Assembly (NCBI RefSeq): GCF_004138135.1
Contig: NZ_RYFD01000005.1
Location: forward strand, 84,018-148,017
Direction: 5' to 3'
DNA: 64,000 nucleotides
From: Candidatus Oscillochloris fontis
GTDB taxonomy: Bacteria; Chloroflexota; Chloroflexia; Chloroflexales; Chloroflexaceae
This document shows positions 1 to 9,219 of this stretch, in pieces. Within the stretch, counting starts at the first letter, position 1; each line of letters begins with the position of its first letter. Both the position numbers and the translations under genes were made by a program. Below the pieces are notes generated by a model, which saw only the letters and a program-made list of their open reading frames with translations, was not told the DNA's origin and ran no database searches.

Positions 1-1
1 C

Positions 2-142
2 AATGGCCTGGTCACGGTTGAAGAGGCCCAAGGGGTCAATGCGATGCTCAACGCGGCTGCATTGACCTATGTCGCCGCTGCGGCCCAGGCGGTCGCGCAG
101 TTGCTCTACTTTATTAGCCTGTTGTCTGGACGAAGGAACTGA
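2..142 (+). CDS. YugP-like zinc metallopeptidase, C-terminal end (partial)
   Basis: The reading frame is open from the left edge to a TGA at 140-142. The 46 visible residues include NAAALTYVAAAAQAVAQLLY, which matches my memory of the last membrane helix of the YugP/Zn_peptidase_2 family of membrane zinc metallopeptidases. In that family a conserved 'LNAAALTYVAA' segment sits just before the C-terminus. The HExxH catalytic part would lie outside the window, so catalysis cannot be checked. The next gene starts 5 bp after the stop, which suggests an operon. The family assignment rests on a short but distinctive tail. Confidence 0.65.
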   Translation, partial: NGLVTVEEAQGVNAMLNAAALTYVAAAAQAVAQLLYFISLLSGRRN

Positions 143-147
143 TCAGT

Positions 148-285
148 ATGGAACAAGAGGATATCCGCCGTCGTCTGATCCAAGGTGTGCTCAATCTGGT
201 GCTGGGGTTGGCCGCTACCTGGTTGGCGACCTATATTACCAATAAGATCTTGGGTGCGCCCGACGAGCCGCAACTGTTGGGGTAG
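148..285 (+). CDS. Small single-span membrane protein, 45 residues
   Basis: A 45-residue frame starts with ATG five bases after the upstream peptidase stop. It has a charged N-terminus (MEQEDIRRRLIQG) followed by one hydrophobic segment of about 20 residues (VLNLVLGLAATWLATYI) and a short acidic tail. It is probably a small inner-membrane protein co-transcribed with the YugP-like peptidase. I recognise no family. Its TAG stop falls inside the first unit of the palindromic repeat array that follows. Tight spacing and sensible composition support it as a real gene, but its function is unknown. Confidence 0.5.
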   Translation: MEQEDIRRRLIQGVLNLVLGLAATWLATYITNKILGAPDEPQLLG

Positions 286-404
286 GGTGAGGACGCAATA
301 TTTTGTGTCCGTTGGGGTAGAGACGCAAAATATTGCGTCCGTTGGGGTAGAGACGCAATATTTTGCGTCCGTTGGGGTAGAGACGCAAAATATTGCGTCT
401 CTAC
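282..404. repeat. Repeat family R2: tandem GTAGAGACGCAATATTTTGC palindromes
   Basis: Four alternating units of a GTAGAGACGCAATATT-type sequence, two per orientation, are separated by CCGTTGGG. Each unit is an imperfect palindrome (GACGCAAAATATTGCGTC). The same family returns at 23169-23284 and 44104-44164. The array lies between the small membrane protein and uridine kinase, and its first GTAG supplies the stop of the upstream gene. Unit spacing is too short and too palindromic for a CRISPR. Confidence 0.85.
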
Positions 405-508
405 ATGGTTTTTCGTCAGACGCCAGATTGTTCCCTATGAATGCGCCCCCACCAAAAGACTCCCTCATCTGCCGTTTATATCCACAAACCGAGCAGATGG
501 GAATGATC

Positions 509-1147
509 ATGCAACGATCTCCGATCATCATTGGTGTGGCGGGTGGTAGTGCCAGCGGGAAGACCACGGTCTCGCAGGCGATTTTGGATCGGGTTGGGCT
601 GGATCGTATCGTCTATATTCCCCACGATCTCTACTACCACGATCTGAGCCATCTTCCCCTCGATCAGCGTGCCCAATTCAACTTCGATCACCCTGATGCG
701 CTCGATAACACCCTGCTGATTGATCACCTCGATGCACTCAGCGCGGGTCATCCGGTGGCGCTGCCGACATATGATTTTGCCACTTATGCGCGTCTGCCGC
801 AGACCCAGACGATTCTGCCCCACCCGGTGATTCTGATCGAGGGCATCCTGATCTTTGTTGATCCCTTGCTGCGTCGCCGCATGCAGGTTAAACTCTTTGT
901 AGATGCTGATCCCGACCTGCGCTTCATCCGCCGCCTCAGCCGTGATGTGCAGGAGCGCGGACGTAGCCTCGATTCGGTGGTGCATCAGTATCTGACCACC
1001 GTGCGCCCCATGCATCTGGAGTTTGTTGAGCCGAGTAAGCGCTATGCCGATCTGATCATTCCTGAAGGTGGCCGCAATCCAATTGCGATTGATATGTTGG
1101 TGGCGCGGATTGAGGCTGAGTTACGTGATATGAGAGTTACCGTATGA
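509..1147 (+). CDS. udk: Uridine kinase
   Basis: This P-loop kinase phosphorylates uridine and cytidine to UMP and CMP in pyrimidine salvage. The Walker A motif GGSASGKTT lies at the N-terminus. Family motifs follow: IPHDLYYHDL, FNFDHPDALD (substrate region), LPTYDF, LIEGIL and the RLSRDVQERGRS lid segment. With the ATG at 509 the protein is 212 residues, the usual length. That start has GGGA about six bases upstream. In-frame ATGs at 497 and 503 are possible, and one at 437 would add an unrelated leader. The stop overlaps the start of the downstream Ser/Thr kinase (ATGA), indicating translational coupling. Confidence 0.93.
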   Translation: MQRSPIIIGVAGGSASGKTTVSQAILDRVGLDRIVYIPHDLYYHDLSHLPLDQRAQFNFDHPDALDNTLLIDHLDALSAGHPVALPTYDFATYARLPQTQTILPHPVILIEGILIFVDPLLRRRMQVKLFVDADPDLRFIRRLSRDVQERGRSLDSVVHQYLTTVRPMHLEFVEPSKRYADLIIPEGGRNPIAIDMLVARIEAELRDMRVTV

Positions 1148-3183
1148 CGACCCCGACTGGCTCGCTGGAGCCGAATGCCCTGGTTCACAATCGCTATCGG
1201 GTGGTGCGCCAGATTGGGCGCGGCGGGATGGGTGCGGTCTATGAGGCGGTGGATACCCGCCTGAGCAATACGGTGGCGCTCAAGCAGACATTGGTGCGCG
1301 GTGCCCAACTCGATGATGCCTTTGCGCGCGAGGCGCGCCTGCTCTCCTCGCTGCGCCACGCCGCCCTGCCGGTGGTGAGCGACTATTTCGCCGAGGGTGA
1401 GAGCCACTTTCTGGTGATGCAGTTTATTCCCGGTAACGACTTCGGTGCGCTGCTGACTGAACGCACCGCGCCCTTTGGCTTTGCCGAGGTGCGCGGCTGG
1501 GCCGATACGCTGCTTGATGCGCTCGACTATCTGCATACCCAGAATCCGCCTATCGTCCACCGCGATCTGAAGCCGCAAAACCTCAAACTGACTCCGCGTG
1601 GTGAGATTGTGCTGCTCGACTTTGGCTTGGCCAAGGGCGGCGATCTGGCCACGGCGGGGAGCGCGAGTCTGTATGGTTATACCCCCCAGTATGCGCCGCT
1701 GGAACAGATCAAGGGCACCGGCACTGATCCGCGTAGCGATCTCTACAGCCTGGGGGCGACGCTCTATGCGCTGCTTACCACCCAGTCCCCGGTGAATGCG
1801 CTCGAACGGGCAGCGGCGGTTTTGCAGAACCAGCCCGATCCCTTGCAGCCGCTCCATGTTATCAACCCGCAAGTGCCAACCCCGGTGTCGCGCCTGATCA
1901 CCCACTGTATGGCGCTCAACCCCGATGAGCGCCCGCCTAGTGCGGCGGCGGCGCGGGCTGAATTGGTCGCAGCGGTACGTACTGGTTCTGCGGGTGCATC
2001 TACGGCGGGGATGGAGACCCTCGTGCAGCCCGCGCCCGCCGTCACCGCGATCCCACGCATGGCCACGCCGCCCGCCTTTACGCCGGGGGGAACGCCACCG
2101 CCAGTGACGCGCCGCCCTAGTATGCTGGTTCCTGCCATGGTGATCGGGGTGGCGGTGCTGTTGTGTGCCATCATTGGCGGTGCGAGTGCGCTGCTGCTGC
2201 GGGGCGCGATCACCACGGGTACCTCGACTATGGCCACGGCAATTGGTGAGTTTGATCCGACCGCGTTTGCAATACCGTCTATTGTGGTGCCATCCATCGC
2301 TATTCCTGATGTTAATGCCACGGTTGATGCTGTCCAGACCGAGGTTGCGATTGTCACCGGCCCCTTCACCCAGCCGAGTGCCGCGAGCGGTGCGGCCTTT
2401 GGTACGGCGGTGTTGGCGTTTGGGCAAGAGGGTACCAGCGACGGCTTCCTCAATGATCCGCGTGCGATTGCGGTTGGCCCCGATGGTGCGATCTATGTCG
2501 CCGATTATGTGCCGGGTCGCGTGCAGCGCTTTAACGCCCAGGGCCAGTTTGAGCGCAGTTGGATCATTGCGGATGATCGCCCGATCCTGGCCATGACTGC
2601 CGACCGCGAGGGTTTGGTCTATGTGGCGCAGAACTTTGCGATCAGTGTCTTTGATGGGGCTACAGGCGAGTTGGTGCGTACCATCACCGATGCCAATGGC
2701 GATGGCTTTGAGGAGATGATTGTGCTGGGTGATGGCACTTTGCTGGGGGTGCCGTGGGGCAATGATGCGGATGTGGTGCAACTCAATGCACAGGGTGATG
2801 AGATCAACCGGATCAGCGAGATTATTGAGCAGGCCGACGCTGATGGTAGGCCGAGTGCGCTGGCGGTTGATGGCATGGGCCAGATCTATGTGCTCGATGC
2901 TGATGCCCAGCAGGTCTATCTCTTTAGCCCTAGCGGCACCTTCCGCGACAAGTTCACCACGCCTTCGGCCTGGACCTTCTCGCAGATGGCGATGGATGGC
3001 CAGGGGCGGATCTATGTGATCAACTTCCCCAAGGGCATCAGCGTCTTTGCGCCCGATGGCCAGTTGGTGGGCATGATTGATGTGCCAGGGGTGGCGCGTG
3101 ATCTGGTCTTCGACCGCGAGAACTATTTGTATGTGAGTACGAGTGAGTCGCGGATTCTGAAGATTGCGGTGGCGGGGCAGTAG
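1144..3183 (+). CDS. Membrane Ser/Thr protein kinase with extracytoplasmic NHL propeller
   Basis: This 679-residue Hanks-type kinase is PknD-like in layout. The kinase domain (about 17-275) has the glycine loop GRGGMG (25-30), lysine K47, catalytic loop HRDLKPQN (H139-N146) and DFG (D159). A Pro-rich linker leads to one transmembrane helix at about 327-352. From about residue 420 to the end, NHL-type blades recur (DPRAIAVGPDGAIYVAD, GQIYVLDAD, GRIYVIN, NYLYVST), forming a probable beta-propeller sensor outside the membrane. The gene overlaps udk by 4 bp. It abuts priA tail to tail with no spacer, so no terminator fits between them. The ligand and targets are unknown. Confidence 0.93.
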   Translation: MTTPTGSLEPNALVHNRYRVVRQIGRGGMGAVYEAVDTRLSNTVALKQTLVRGAQLDDAFAREARLLSSLRHAALPVVSDYFAEGESHFLVMQFIPGNDFGALLTERTAPFGFAEVRGWADTLLDALDYLHTQNPPIVHRDLKPQNLKLTPRGEIVLLDFGLAKGGDLATAGSASLYGYTPQYAPLEQIKGTGTDPRSDLYSLGATLYALLTTQSPVNALERAAAVLQNQPDPLQPLHVINPQVPTPVSRLITHCMALNPDERPPSAAAARAELVAAVRTGSAGASTAGMETLVQPAPAVTAIPRMATPPAFTPGGTPPPVTRRPSMLVPAMVIGVAVLLCAIIGGASALLLRGAITTGTSTMATAIGEFDPTAFAIPSIVVPSIAIPDVNATVDAVQTEVAIVTGPFTQPSAASGAAFGTAVLAFGQEGTSDGFLNDPRAIAVGPDGAIYVADYVPGRVQRFNAQGQFERSWIIADDRPILAMTADREGLVYVAQNFAISVFDGATGELVRTITDANGDGFEEMIVLGDGTLLGVPWGNDADVVQLNAQGDEINRISEIIEQADADGRPSALAVDGMGQIYVLDADAQQVYLFSPSGTFRDKFTTPSAWTFSQMAMDGQGRIYVINFPKGISVFAPDGQLVGMIDVPGVARDLVFDRENYLYVSTSESRILKIAVAGQ

Positions 3184-5748
3184 TTACAGCACCTGCACCG
3201 GATCAACATCCACAACCCACCCGTGGAGTGGGCCAAGCCGCTCAAGGAAGCGCGCAATATTGGGGCTATCGGCCTGATCCGCCGGGATGCGCAGGATGAG
3301 GTGCCAGCGCCAATGGCCTCGGCTACGCTGGAAGAAGGCCGGCGCCGGGCCGATCAGGCTCCAGCCACCCAGATCGCGCTCTTCAATGCGCTCCTCGATC
3401 ATACTGGCTAACCCAGTTGCCTCGCGCTTGCAGGTACTGGGGTTGCTGGCGGTGTAGATCAGGCGCACCAGCCGCCCAAAGGGCGGGTAGCCCACCTCGC
3501 GGCGGTAGGCGATCTCCTGGCGAAAGAAGGCGCGGTAGTCATGCTCTTGCGCCGCCTGGAGTGCGTAGTGATCGGGGCTATAGGTCTGAAAGATCACCTG
3601 CGCCCCCGCGCTGCGCCGCCCGGCGCGCCCCGCCACCTGGGTGAGCAGTTGGAAGGTGCGCTCGCCGCTGCGGAAATCGGGTAGGTGCAACCCGGTATCG
3701 GCGGCGATTACCCCCACCAGCGCCACGAGGGGCAGATCTAGCCCCTTGGCGATCATCTGGGTGCCGACGAGGACATCGGCTTTGCCCTGCAAGAAGGTAT
3801 CGAGCATCTTGCTATGGCCGTGCTTACCGCGCACACTGTCGCGATCCCAGCGCAGCACCCGCGCTTGCGGGAAGAGGTGCTGCACCTCCTCCACCACCCG
3901 CTGCGTCCCGACTCCAAAATCCTTGATGCGCGGGCTGAGGCAGTGTGGGCAGATCACCGGCACTAGTTCGCGCCGTCCACACGAGTGGCAGATCAGGCTG
4001 GAATTGGAGGGCGATTGATCATCATAGTGGAGCGTGAGCGGGTTGGAACAGACGCTACATCCGACCACAGAGCCACAATCGCGGCACATCACAAACGAGG
4101 CCGCGCCGCGCCGGTTGAGGTAGAGGATGCTCTGTTCCTTGCGTTCTAGGGTCGTCGTGAGTGCCTGTTGGAGCGCCTGGGAGAAGATTGAACGGTTGCC
4201 GTTGTGGAGTTCCTGGCGCATATCCACCAGCCGCACCGGCGGCAGCGGGAGCGTCACCGAGTGGTGCAGACCATCGGGGCCGAGGTTGCCCCCCACCCGC
4301 TCATCCAGTTCGAGCAGGTGGTAGCCGCCGCTGCGGGTTGCCTGATAGCTCTCGACACTTGGCGTCGCACTACCGAGGATCACCACACTGTTGGTGAAGT
4401 GCGCCAACTGAATCGCCACATCACGCGCATGGTAGCGCGGGCCAGCATCGTGCTTGTAGGTCGGCTCGTGCTCCTCATCAATCACGATCAGGCCCAGATC
4501 GGGCAGCGGAGCAAAGACCGCCGAGCGCGAGCCGATAGCGAGGCGCGCCTCACCTCGGCGTAGCCTGCGCCACTCATCGTAGCGTTCGCCCATACCCAGG
4601 CCGCTGTGCAACACCGCGATCTTGCCGGGGAACCGCGCCGCAAAGCGACGTACCAGTTGGGTTGTCAGGGCGATCTCTGGCACCAGCACCAACGCCTGGC
4701 GACCCAGCCGCAAGGCGCGGGCGATCACCCGCAGGTAGACCTCGGTCTTGCCACTGCCCGTCACCCCGTGGAGGAGGAAGGTCTGCGCCTCCTGGTGCGC
4801 CTCCAACGCCGTGACCAGCGCCGTGTAGGCGCGCTGCTGGGGCGGGGTGAGTGGCGGCGGAACATCGGGAGCCACGCCATCGCCAGCGAGCGGATCGCGG
4901 CGCACCTCACGCTGCTCGATCTTCAGCAGGTCGCGCTCTTCCATTTGGCGTAAGAGCGTTGCCGTCGCACCCGTGGCAGCATAGATCGCGCTCACCGGCC
5001 AGACGCTCCAGCGGCCATCAAAGCCGCCATCTTCACCGGTATGGGTGCGATCTTGCTCGATCATCCAGCGGACGACCTGGGCTTGTTTGGGGGCGCGGGC
5101 TAGTGTGTCGAGGGCCGCATCCACCTCCTCGATGGGCAGAGACAACCGGGCCGTGCGCTCGGTACGTGGGCGAGCGCCGGGCGCACTCACGGTACTACCT
5201 CGGCTGAGCAATCCGCGCTCCACCAAGGCGGCATAGGCATCGCGCAGGTCGCTATCGCTGCCGCGTAGAGCGGTGCGTAACTCGCGTTCGGACTGCTGGC
5301 CATGGGTGCGCAGGTAGTAGAGAATCGCACGTTCGCGGGGTGGCAGACTGCCCAGCGTGGCCTGAATTCCCGCCGCAGTGGCTTGGTAGACTGGCTCAGC
5401 CTCTTGGCCAACCCCCGGTGGCAAGAGCAGTTCGAGCGCATCATAGAGCGGGGCGCGGTAGGTCTCGGCGACCCAGGCAGCTAGGCGGAGGCCCGTGGCG
5501 GTGATGGTTGCCTCCGGGTCGGCCAGATCGAGCACCTCGCGCAGATCGTGGCGGGCATCGCGTGGCTCAATGGGGCGCACCACGACCACCACCCCCTGCA
5601 CCCGCTGGCGGCGCAACGGCACCCAGACCAACTGCCCCGCCCGTGCCAACCCGCGCAGACGCTCCGGCACACGGTAGGAGAAGAGCGGGCTACGGCCCGC
5701 GCCCAGGCTTGCCCGCAGCGCAATCTCGGCGATCATGTCGTTCGGCAT
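3184..5748 (-). CDS. priA: Primosomal protein N' (replication restart helicase)
   Basis: PriA is the 3'-5' DNA helicase that reloads the replisome at collapsed forks. The visible parts are the N-terminal DNA-binding region, Walker A GVTGSGKTE (K334), DEEH box, GSATPS, and the zinc-binding insert with paired cysteines (CRDCGSVVGCSVC, then CHSCGRR and CPHC), followed by helicase motifs such as GTQMIAKG and QVAGRAGR. I chose ATG 5748 (MPNDMIAEIALRASLG), giving 854 residues. A longer reading would begin inside the palindromic repeat upstream and encode repeat sequence. A DnaD-like and a DnaI-like primosome protein occur near the other end of the window but are not linked to it. Confidence 0.95.
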   Translation of the reverse strand: MPNDMIAEIALRASLGAGRSPLFSYRVPERLRGLARAGQLVWVPLRRQRVQGVVVVVRPIEPRDARHDLREVLDLADPEATITATGLRLAAWVAETYRAPLYDALELLLPPGVGQEAEPVYQATAAGIQATLGSLPPRERAILYYLRTHGQQSERELRTALRGSDSDLRDAYAALVERGLLSRGSTVSAPGARPRTERTARLSLPIEEVDAALDTLARAPKQAQVVRWMIEQDRTHTGEDGGFDGRWSVWPVSAIYAATGATATLLRQMEERDLLKIEQREVRRDPLAGDGVAPDVPPPLTPPQQRAYTALVTALEAHQEAQTFLLHGVTGSGKTEVYLRVIARALRLGRQALVLVPEIALTTQLVRRFAARFPGKIAVLHSGLGMGERYDEWRRLRRGEARLAIGSRSAVFAPLPDLGLIVIDEEHEPTYKHDAGPRYHARDVAIQLAHFTNSVVILGSATPSVESYQATRSGGYHLLELDERVGGNLGPDGLHHSVTLPLPPVRLVDMRQELHNGNRSIFSQALQQALTTTLERKEQSILYLNRRGAASFVMCRDCGSVVGCSVCSNPLTLHYDDQSPSNSSLICHSCGRRELVPVICPHCLSPRIKDFGVGTQRVVEEVQHLFPQARVLRWDRDSVRGKHGHSKMLDTFLQGKADVLVGTQMIAKGLDLPLVALVGVIAADTGLHLPDFRSGERTFQLLTQVAGRAGRRSAGAQVIFQTYSPDHYALQAAQEHDYRAFFRQEIAYRREVGYPPFGRLVRLIYTASNPSTCKREATGLASMIEERIEERDLGGWSLIGPAPAFFQRSRGHWRWHLILRIPADQADSPNIARFLERLGPLHGWVVDVDPVQVL

Positions 5749-5769
5749 AGCAGAAGTATAGCAGCAATT

Positions 5770-5842
5770 GTAGGGGCGAAGCATCGCCCGCCAATATGCC
5801 AGAGTAGAGGGGACTACTATGCAGGCGATGCTTCGCCCCTAC
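5770..5842. repeat. Repeat family R1: inverted GTAGGGGCG...CGCCCCTAC element
   Basis: Inverted copies of GTAGGGGCGAAGCATCGCC (left) and its complement ending in GCTTCGCCCCTAC (right) are separated by about 30 bp. The element lies between the divergent priA and PyrK-like genes. Related copies, some with a GCGTCGCGACGC core, occur at 6700-6852, 10051-10113, 15521-15546, 26659-26686 and 63044-63067. Confidence 0.85.
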
Positions 5843-5860
5843 GGGATGATCGGGGAATAA

Positions 5861-5869
5861 TGGTACAAT
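5861..5869 (+). promoter_or_regulatory. Extended -10 promoter candidate for the PyrK-like gene
   Basis: TGGTACAAT fits an extended -10 (TGn + TACAAT) and lies 39 bp upstream of the ATG at 5909. No good -35 hexamer is visible at 17 bp spacing, as is common for extended -10 promoters. Confidence 0.4.
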
Positions 5870-5908
5870 GCTCACTCTCGGTGTCATCTCCTACCCCACC
5901 AACACACC

Positions 5909-6703
5909 ATGCCCCACCAACACCCGGTCATCATTGAGCGCCACGAGATCGGAGCCTTGCGCTCCCTACGCCTGCTTGCGCCGGAGATAGCGATTGCGGC
6001 CCAGCCGGGGCAGTATGTGTTGGCTGCGTGTAAACCTCCTACCAGCTACGACCCCATGTTGCGGCGGGCGATCTTTGTGGCCGGGGCCAACCCGCATGCG
6101 GGGACGATTGATCTGCTGGTGCAGCCCGATGATCGCGGCAATGCGTGGCTCTGTGAGCAACTGGTGGGCGTGCGCCTCGATCTGCTCGGCCCACAGGGTC
6201 GCCCCTTCAAACTCGATCCGCGTACCCGCAACCTGTTATTGGCTGGGACGGGAACTGCGTTACCGGCACTGCTCTTTCTGGCCCAGCGCGCCGCTGCTAA
6301 GGGCATCGCCGGGGTCCTCTTCGCTGCCGCCGCCGATTCCGCCTACCTGCCGCCCGCGTTTCTGCTGCCGCCTGAGTTTGAGTACCAGAGCAGCGCCGAT
6401 GGCCCCGCCAGCCTGATGGATATGCTGGCGGTACCGAGTATTGGTCACTCGCTCTTCAACACCCCGATTGCCTGGGCCGACCAGATCTGTTTTGCGCTCT
6501 CAGAAGATCTGCTTGCCTCCACAGCAGCGGCGGTACGTAACGGGCGCATGCGCTGGGAACGCGGCTTCGCCTTTGTCGTTGTGGACGGACGTATGCCATG
6601 TGGGATCGGGATCTGTCAGTCATGCTTGATCACGACCCACAAAGGGCTGCGCACGCGCTGTAAGGATGGGCCGGTGTTTGATCTGCGCGAGTTGGCCTCG
6701 TAG
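5909..6703 (+). CDS. PyrK-like iron-sulfur flavoprotein (dihydroorotate dehydrogenase electron transfer subunit family)
   Basis: This 264-residue protein has an N-terminal FAD-binding barrel of the ferredoxin-reductase type and a NAD-binding domain beginning LLLAGTGTALPALLFL. Four C-terminal cysteines in PCGIGICQSC...RC (C231, C236, C239, C251) ligate a [2Fe-2S] cluster. PyrK passes electrons from NADH to dihydroorotate dehydrogenase type 1B. No pyrD is adjacent, although carB and udk are elsewhere in the window, so another oxidoreductase partner is possible. A plausible extended -10 lies at 5861-5869. The TAG stop belongs to the start of an R1 repeat. Confidence 0.8.
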   Translation: MPHQHPVIIERHEIGALRSLRLLAPEIAIAAQPGQYVLAACKPPTSYDPMLRRAIFVAGANPHAGTIDLLVQPDDRGNAWLCEQLVGVRLDLLGPQGRPFKLDPRTRNLLLAGTGTALPALLFLAQRAAAKGIAGVLFAAAADSAYLPPAFLLPPEFEYQSSADGPASLMDMLAVPSIGHSLFNTPIAWADQICFALSEDLLASTAAAVRNGRMRWERGFAFVVVDGRMPCGIGICQSCLITTHKGLRTRCKDGPVFDLRELAS

Positions 6704-6852
6704 GGGCGAAGCATCGCCCAGCATGTGGCCTGGGAAACACGGACACTATTGGCGGGCGATGCTTCGCCCCTACTTCAAAAAGGAGCAAAGCATCGCCCAG
6801 CATGTGGCCTGGGAAACACGGACACTATTGGCGGGCGATGCTTCGCCCCTAC
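6700..6852. repeat. Tandem R1 element between convergent genes
   Basis: A roughly 79-bp unit occurs twice, with AAGCATCGCCCAGCATGTGG at 6709 and again at 6788. Each unit contains inverted AAGCATCGCC / GGCGATGCTT arms. The outer GTAG and CTAC supply the stop codons of both flanking convergent genes, so the repeat exactly fills the junction. It could act as a two-way terminator. Confidence 0.85.
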
Positions 6853-7715
6853 TTCAAAAAAGCACTCATCACCGCGATATACTCTGGGGCGCGGGTAAGG
6901 GCGGTAATGTGGCCACGACTATGGAACGTGTGGGTCTCGGCATGCGGGTAGCGCTGACGCAGTGCGGCCCGCTCGGCGGGTGAGAAGAGCGGATCGGCGG
7001 CAGTTTCGAGTAACAAGGTCGGCCCCTGCCATGAAGGGGTGCGCAACTGTTCGCCCTGACGATCCATATCAATCATCACGCGCACCCGGTTGGCAAACTC
7101 GGTGACACTCAGGTTGGCTACAATACCCTTGAAATAGCGCTGCCAGAAGCGGTGCGCTGGGCTCTGCCCCTTGAGGACGACCCGCAGCACCGTGCTGAGG
7201 AAAGTACTGAAGGCTGGTTGCGAGCTACGGGTGATCAGATTGATCGCCAGTTCCATAGCGCGTGCGCGTTCGGGACGTGGCACCCCCGTATCTCCAATCT
7301 GGAGGCTGGCAATTCGATCCGCGTGGCGCTGGACGAGATACTGGGCAACCATACCACTGTAGGATGCGCCAATCAGATGGATCGGGCCGGAGATCTCGCG
7401 GGCGATCAGATCATCGAGGCCGGCCAACAATTGCTCCAGCGATGCCACCTCAGCGGGGTAACTTGGCGCGACCACGCGGTAGTGGGGGGCAAAGGCGGTG
7501 ACGTAGGCAAATGCCATCTCGGCAATACCGGGCGCACCGGGGAGCAACAGCAGGGTCTTCGGCCCATGCCCGGCGACGATGTAGCTCCAGGTGGTGCCTC
7601 CGAGATGCGCCGAGAGCGGATGGTGCTGCGAACGGAAGATCGCCAGTTGCACCTCGAGATCAGGATAGGTGCTCGTGGGCCATAGGTTGCTGCGGGGGGG
7701 AGCGAGTGTTGTCAT
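6849..7715 (-). CDS. Alpha/beta hydrolase
   Basis: This 288-residue protein has the alpha/beta-hydrolase fold. It has an oxyanion region after LLLLPGAPG, the nucleophile elbow GASYSG (Ser), an acidic residue in ETAADPLF, and the catalytic His in HSRGHITAL. There is no signal peptide, so it is probably cytoplasmic. The substrate cannot be predicted; the overall arrangement recalls maspardin-like hydrolases. The stop codon lies in the tandem R1 repeat. It lies downstream of the M42 peptidase on the same strand, separated by 191 bp that include another palindrome, so the two may not share a transcript. Confidence 0.82.
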   Translation of the reverse strand: MTTLAPPRSNLWPTSTYPDLEVQLAIFRSQHHPLSAHLGGTTWSYIVAGHGPKTLLLLPGAPGIAEMAFAYVTAFAPHYRVVAPSYPAEVASLEQLLAGLDDLIAREISGPIHLIGASYSGMVAQYLVQRHADRIASLQIGDTGVPRPERARAMELAINLITRSSQPAFSTFLSTVLRVVLKGQSPAHRFWQRYFKGIVANLSVTEFANRVRVMIDMDRQGEQLRTPSWQGPTLLLETAADPLFSPAERAALRQRYPHAETHTFHSRGHITALTRAPEYIAVMSAFLK

Positions 7716-7819
7716 AGAGTTGATATTTGGTTATATAAAGTTGAGGATTTAACACATGTTCTCTCTTTATGATACCTGAGAATAGGCGGGAGTCAATAGA
7801 GTTCGCAGAGGATGTAGTG

Positions 7820-7876
7820 TCCGCAGATTACGCAGATTATAAAAAAATAATCTGCGTAATCTGCGTAATCTGCGGA
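7820..7876. repeat. Repeat family R5: ATCTGCGTAATCTGCGGA palindrome
   Basis: The sequence TCCGCAGATTACGCAGATTA, an A-rich centre and TAATCTGCGTAATCTGCG(TAATCTGCGGA) form a long stem-loop, with one extra repeat unit on the right arm. It lies between the M42 peptidase stop and the hydrolase start on the same strand and may be a terminator or mobile palindrome. It is followed at 7889-7910 by a partial R1-like GCGTCGCGACGC copy. Confidence 0.75.
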
Positions 7877-7906
7877 TAAATAACGCGGGCGCGTCGCGAC
7901 GCACCC

Positions 7907-8977
<1,071 letters not shown>

Positions 8978-9068
8978 GGTTGCTCCTCGCTGAGAAAGAG
9001 ACTTGTTGTATTATAACATTGTCACTTTGTGCCTTTGTCCATCAATCTTCATCCGCCCTACAAGCAGG

Positions 9069-9197
9069 GCGTGTGCAAAGTCGTTGGGGCTGAAGCCCCA
9101 AACCCTCTTGTTTGTTGGTGGTTGACCCCCAACAAACAGACCTTCGGGGGCGGCGTAGCCGCCCCCGAACCCCCACCAGAGGTGACTTTGCCCATGC
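9069..9197. repeat. Repeat family R3: palindrome-rich element with terminal inverted repeats
   Basis: The ends are GCGTGTGCAAAGTC and GACTTTGCCCATGC, an imperfect terminal inverted repeat. The interior holds smaller palindromes (GGGGCTGAAGCCCC, GGGGGCGGCGTAGCCGCCCCC). Full or partial copies occur at 15282-15516, 20411-20476, 27550-27600, 42237-42374 and 54534-54679. It lies directly upstream of NAD kinase and creates a false N-terminal extension in that frame. Confidence 0.85.
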
Positions 9198-9219
9198 TCT
9201 GGCCCTACGAGAGATCTGC

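Noticed and set aside
282..404. Possible CRISPR array
   Set aside because: Units alternate in orientation, spacers are only about 8 bp and identical, and no cas gene is present. They are interspersed palindromes.
1042..2781. 579-residue open frame on the minus strand
   Set aside because: It is antisense to uridine kinase and the Ser/Thr kinase; the Arg/His-rich composition (RRTRTANDGTQQHRH) is a codon-shadow effect.
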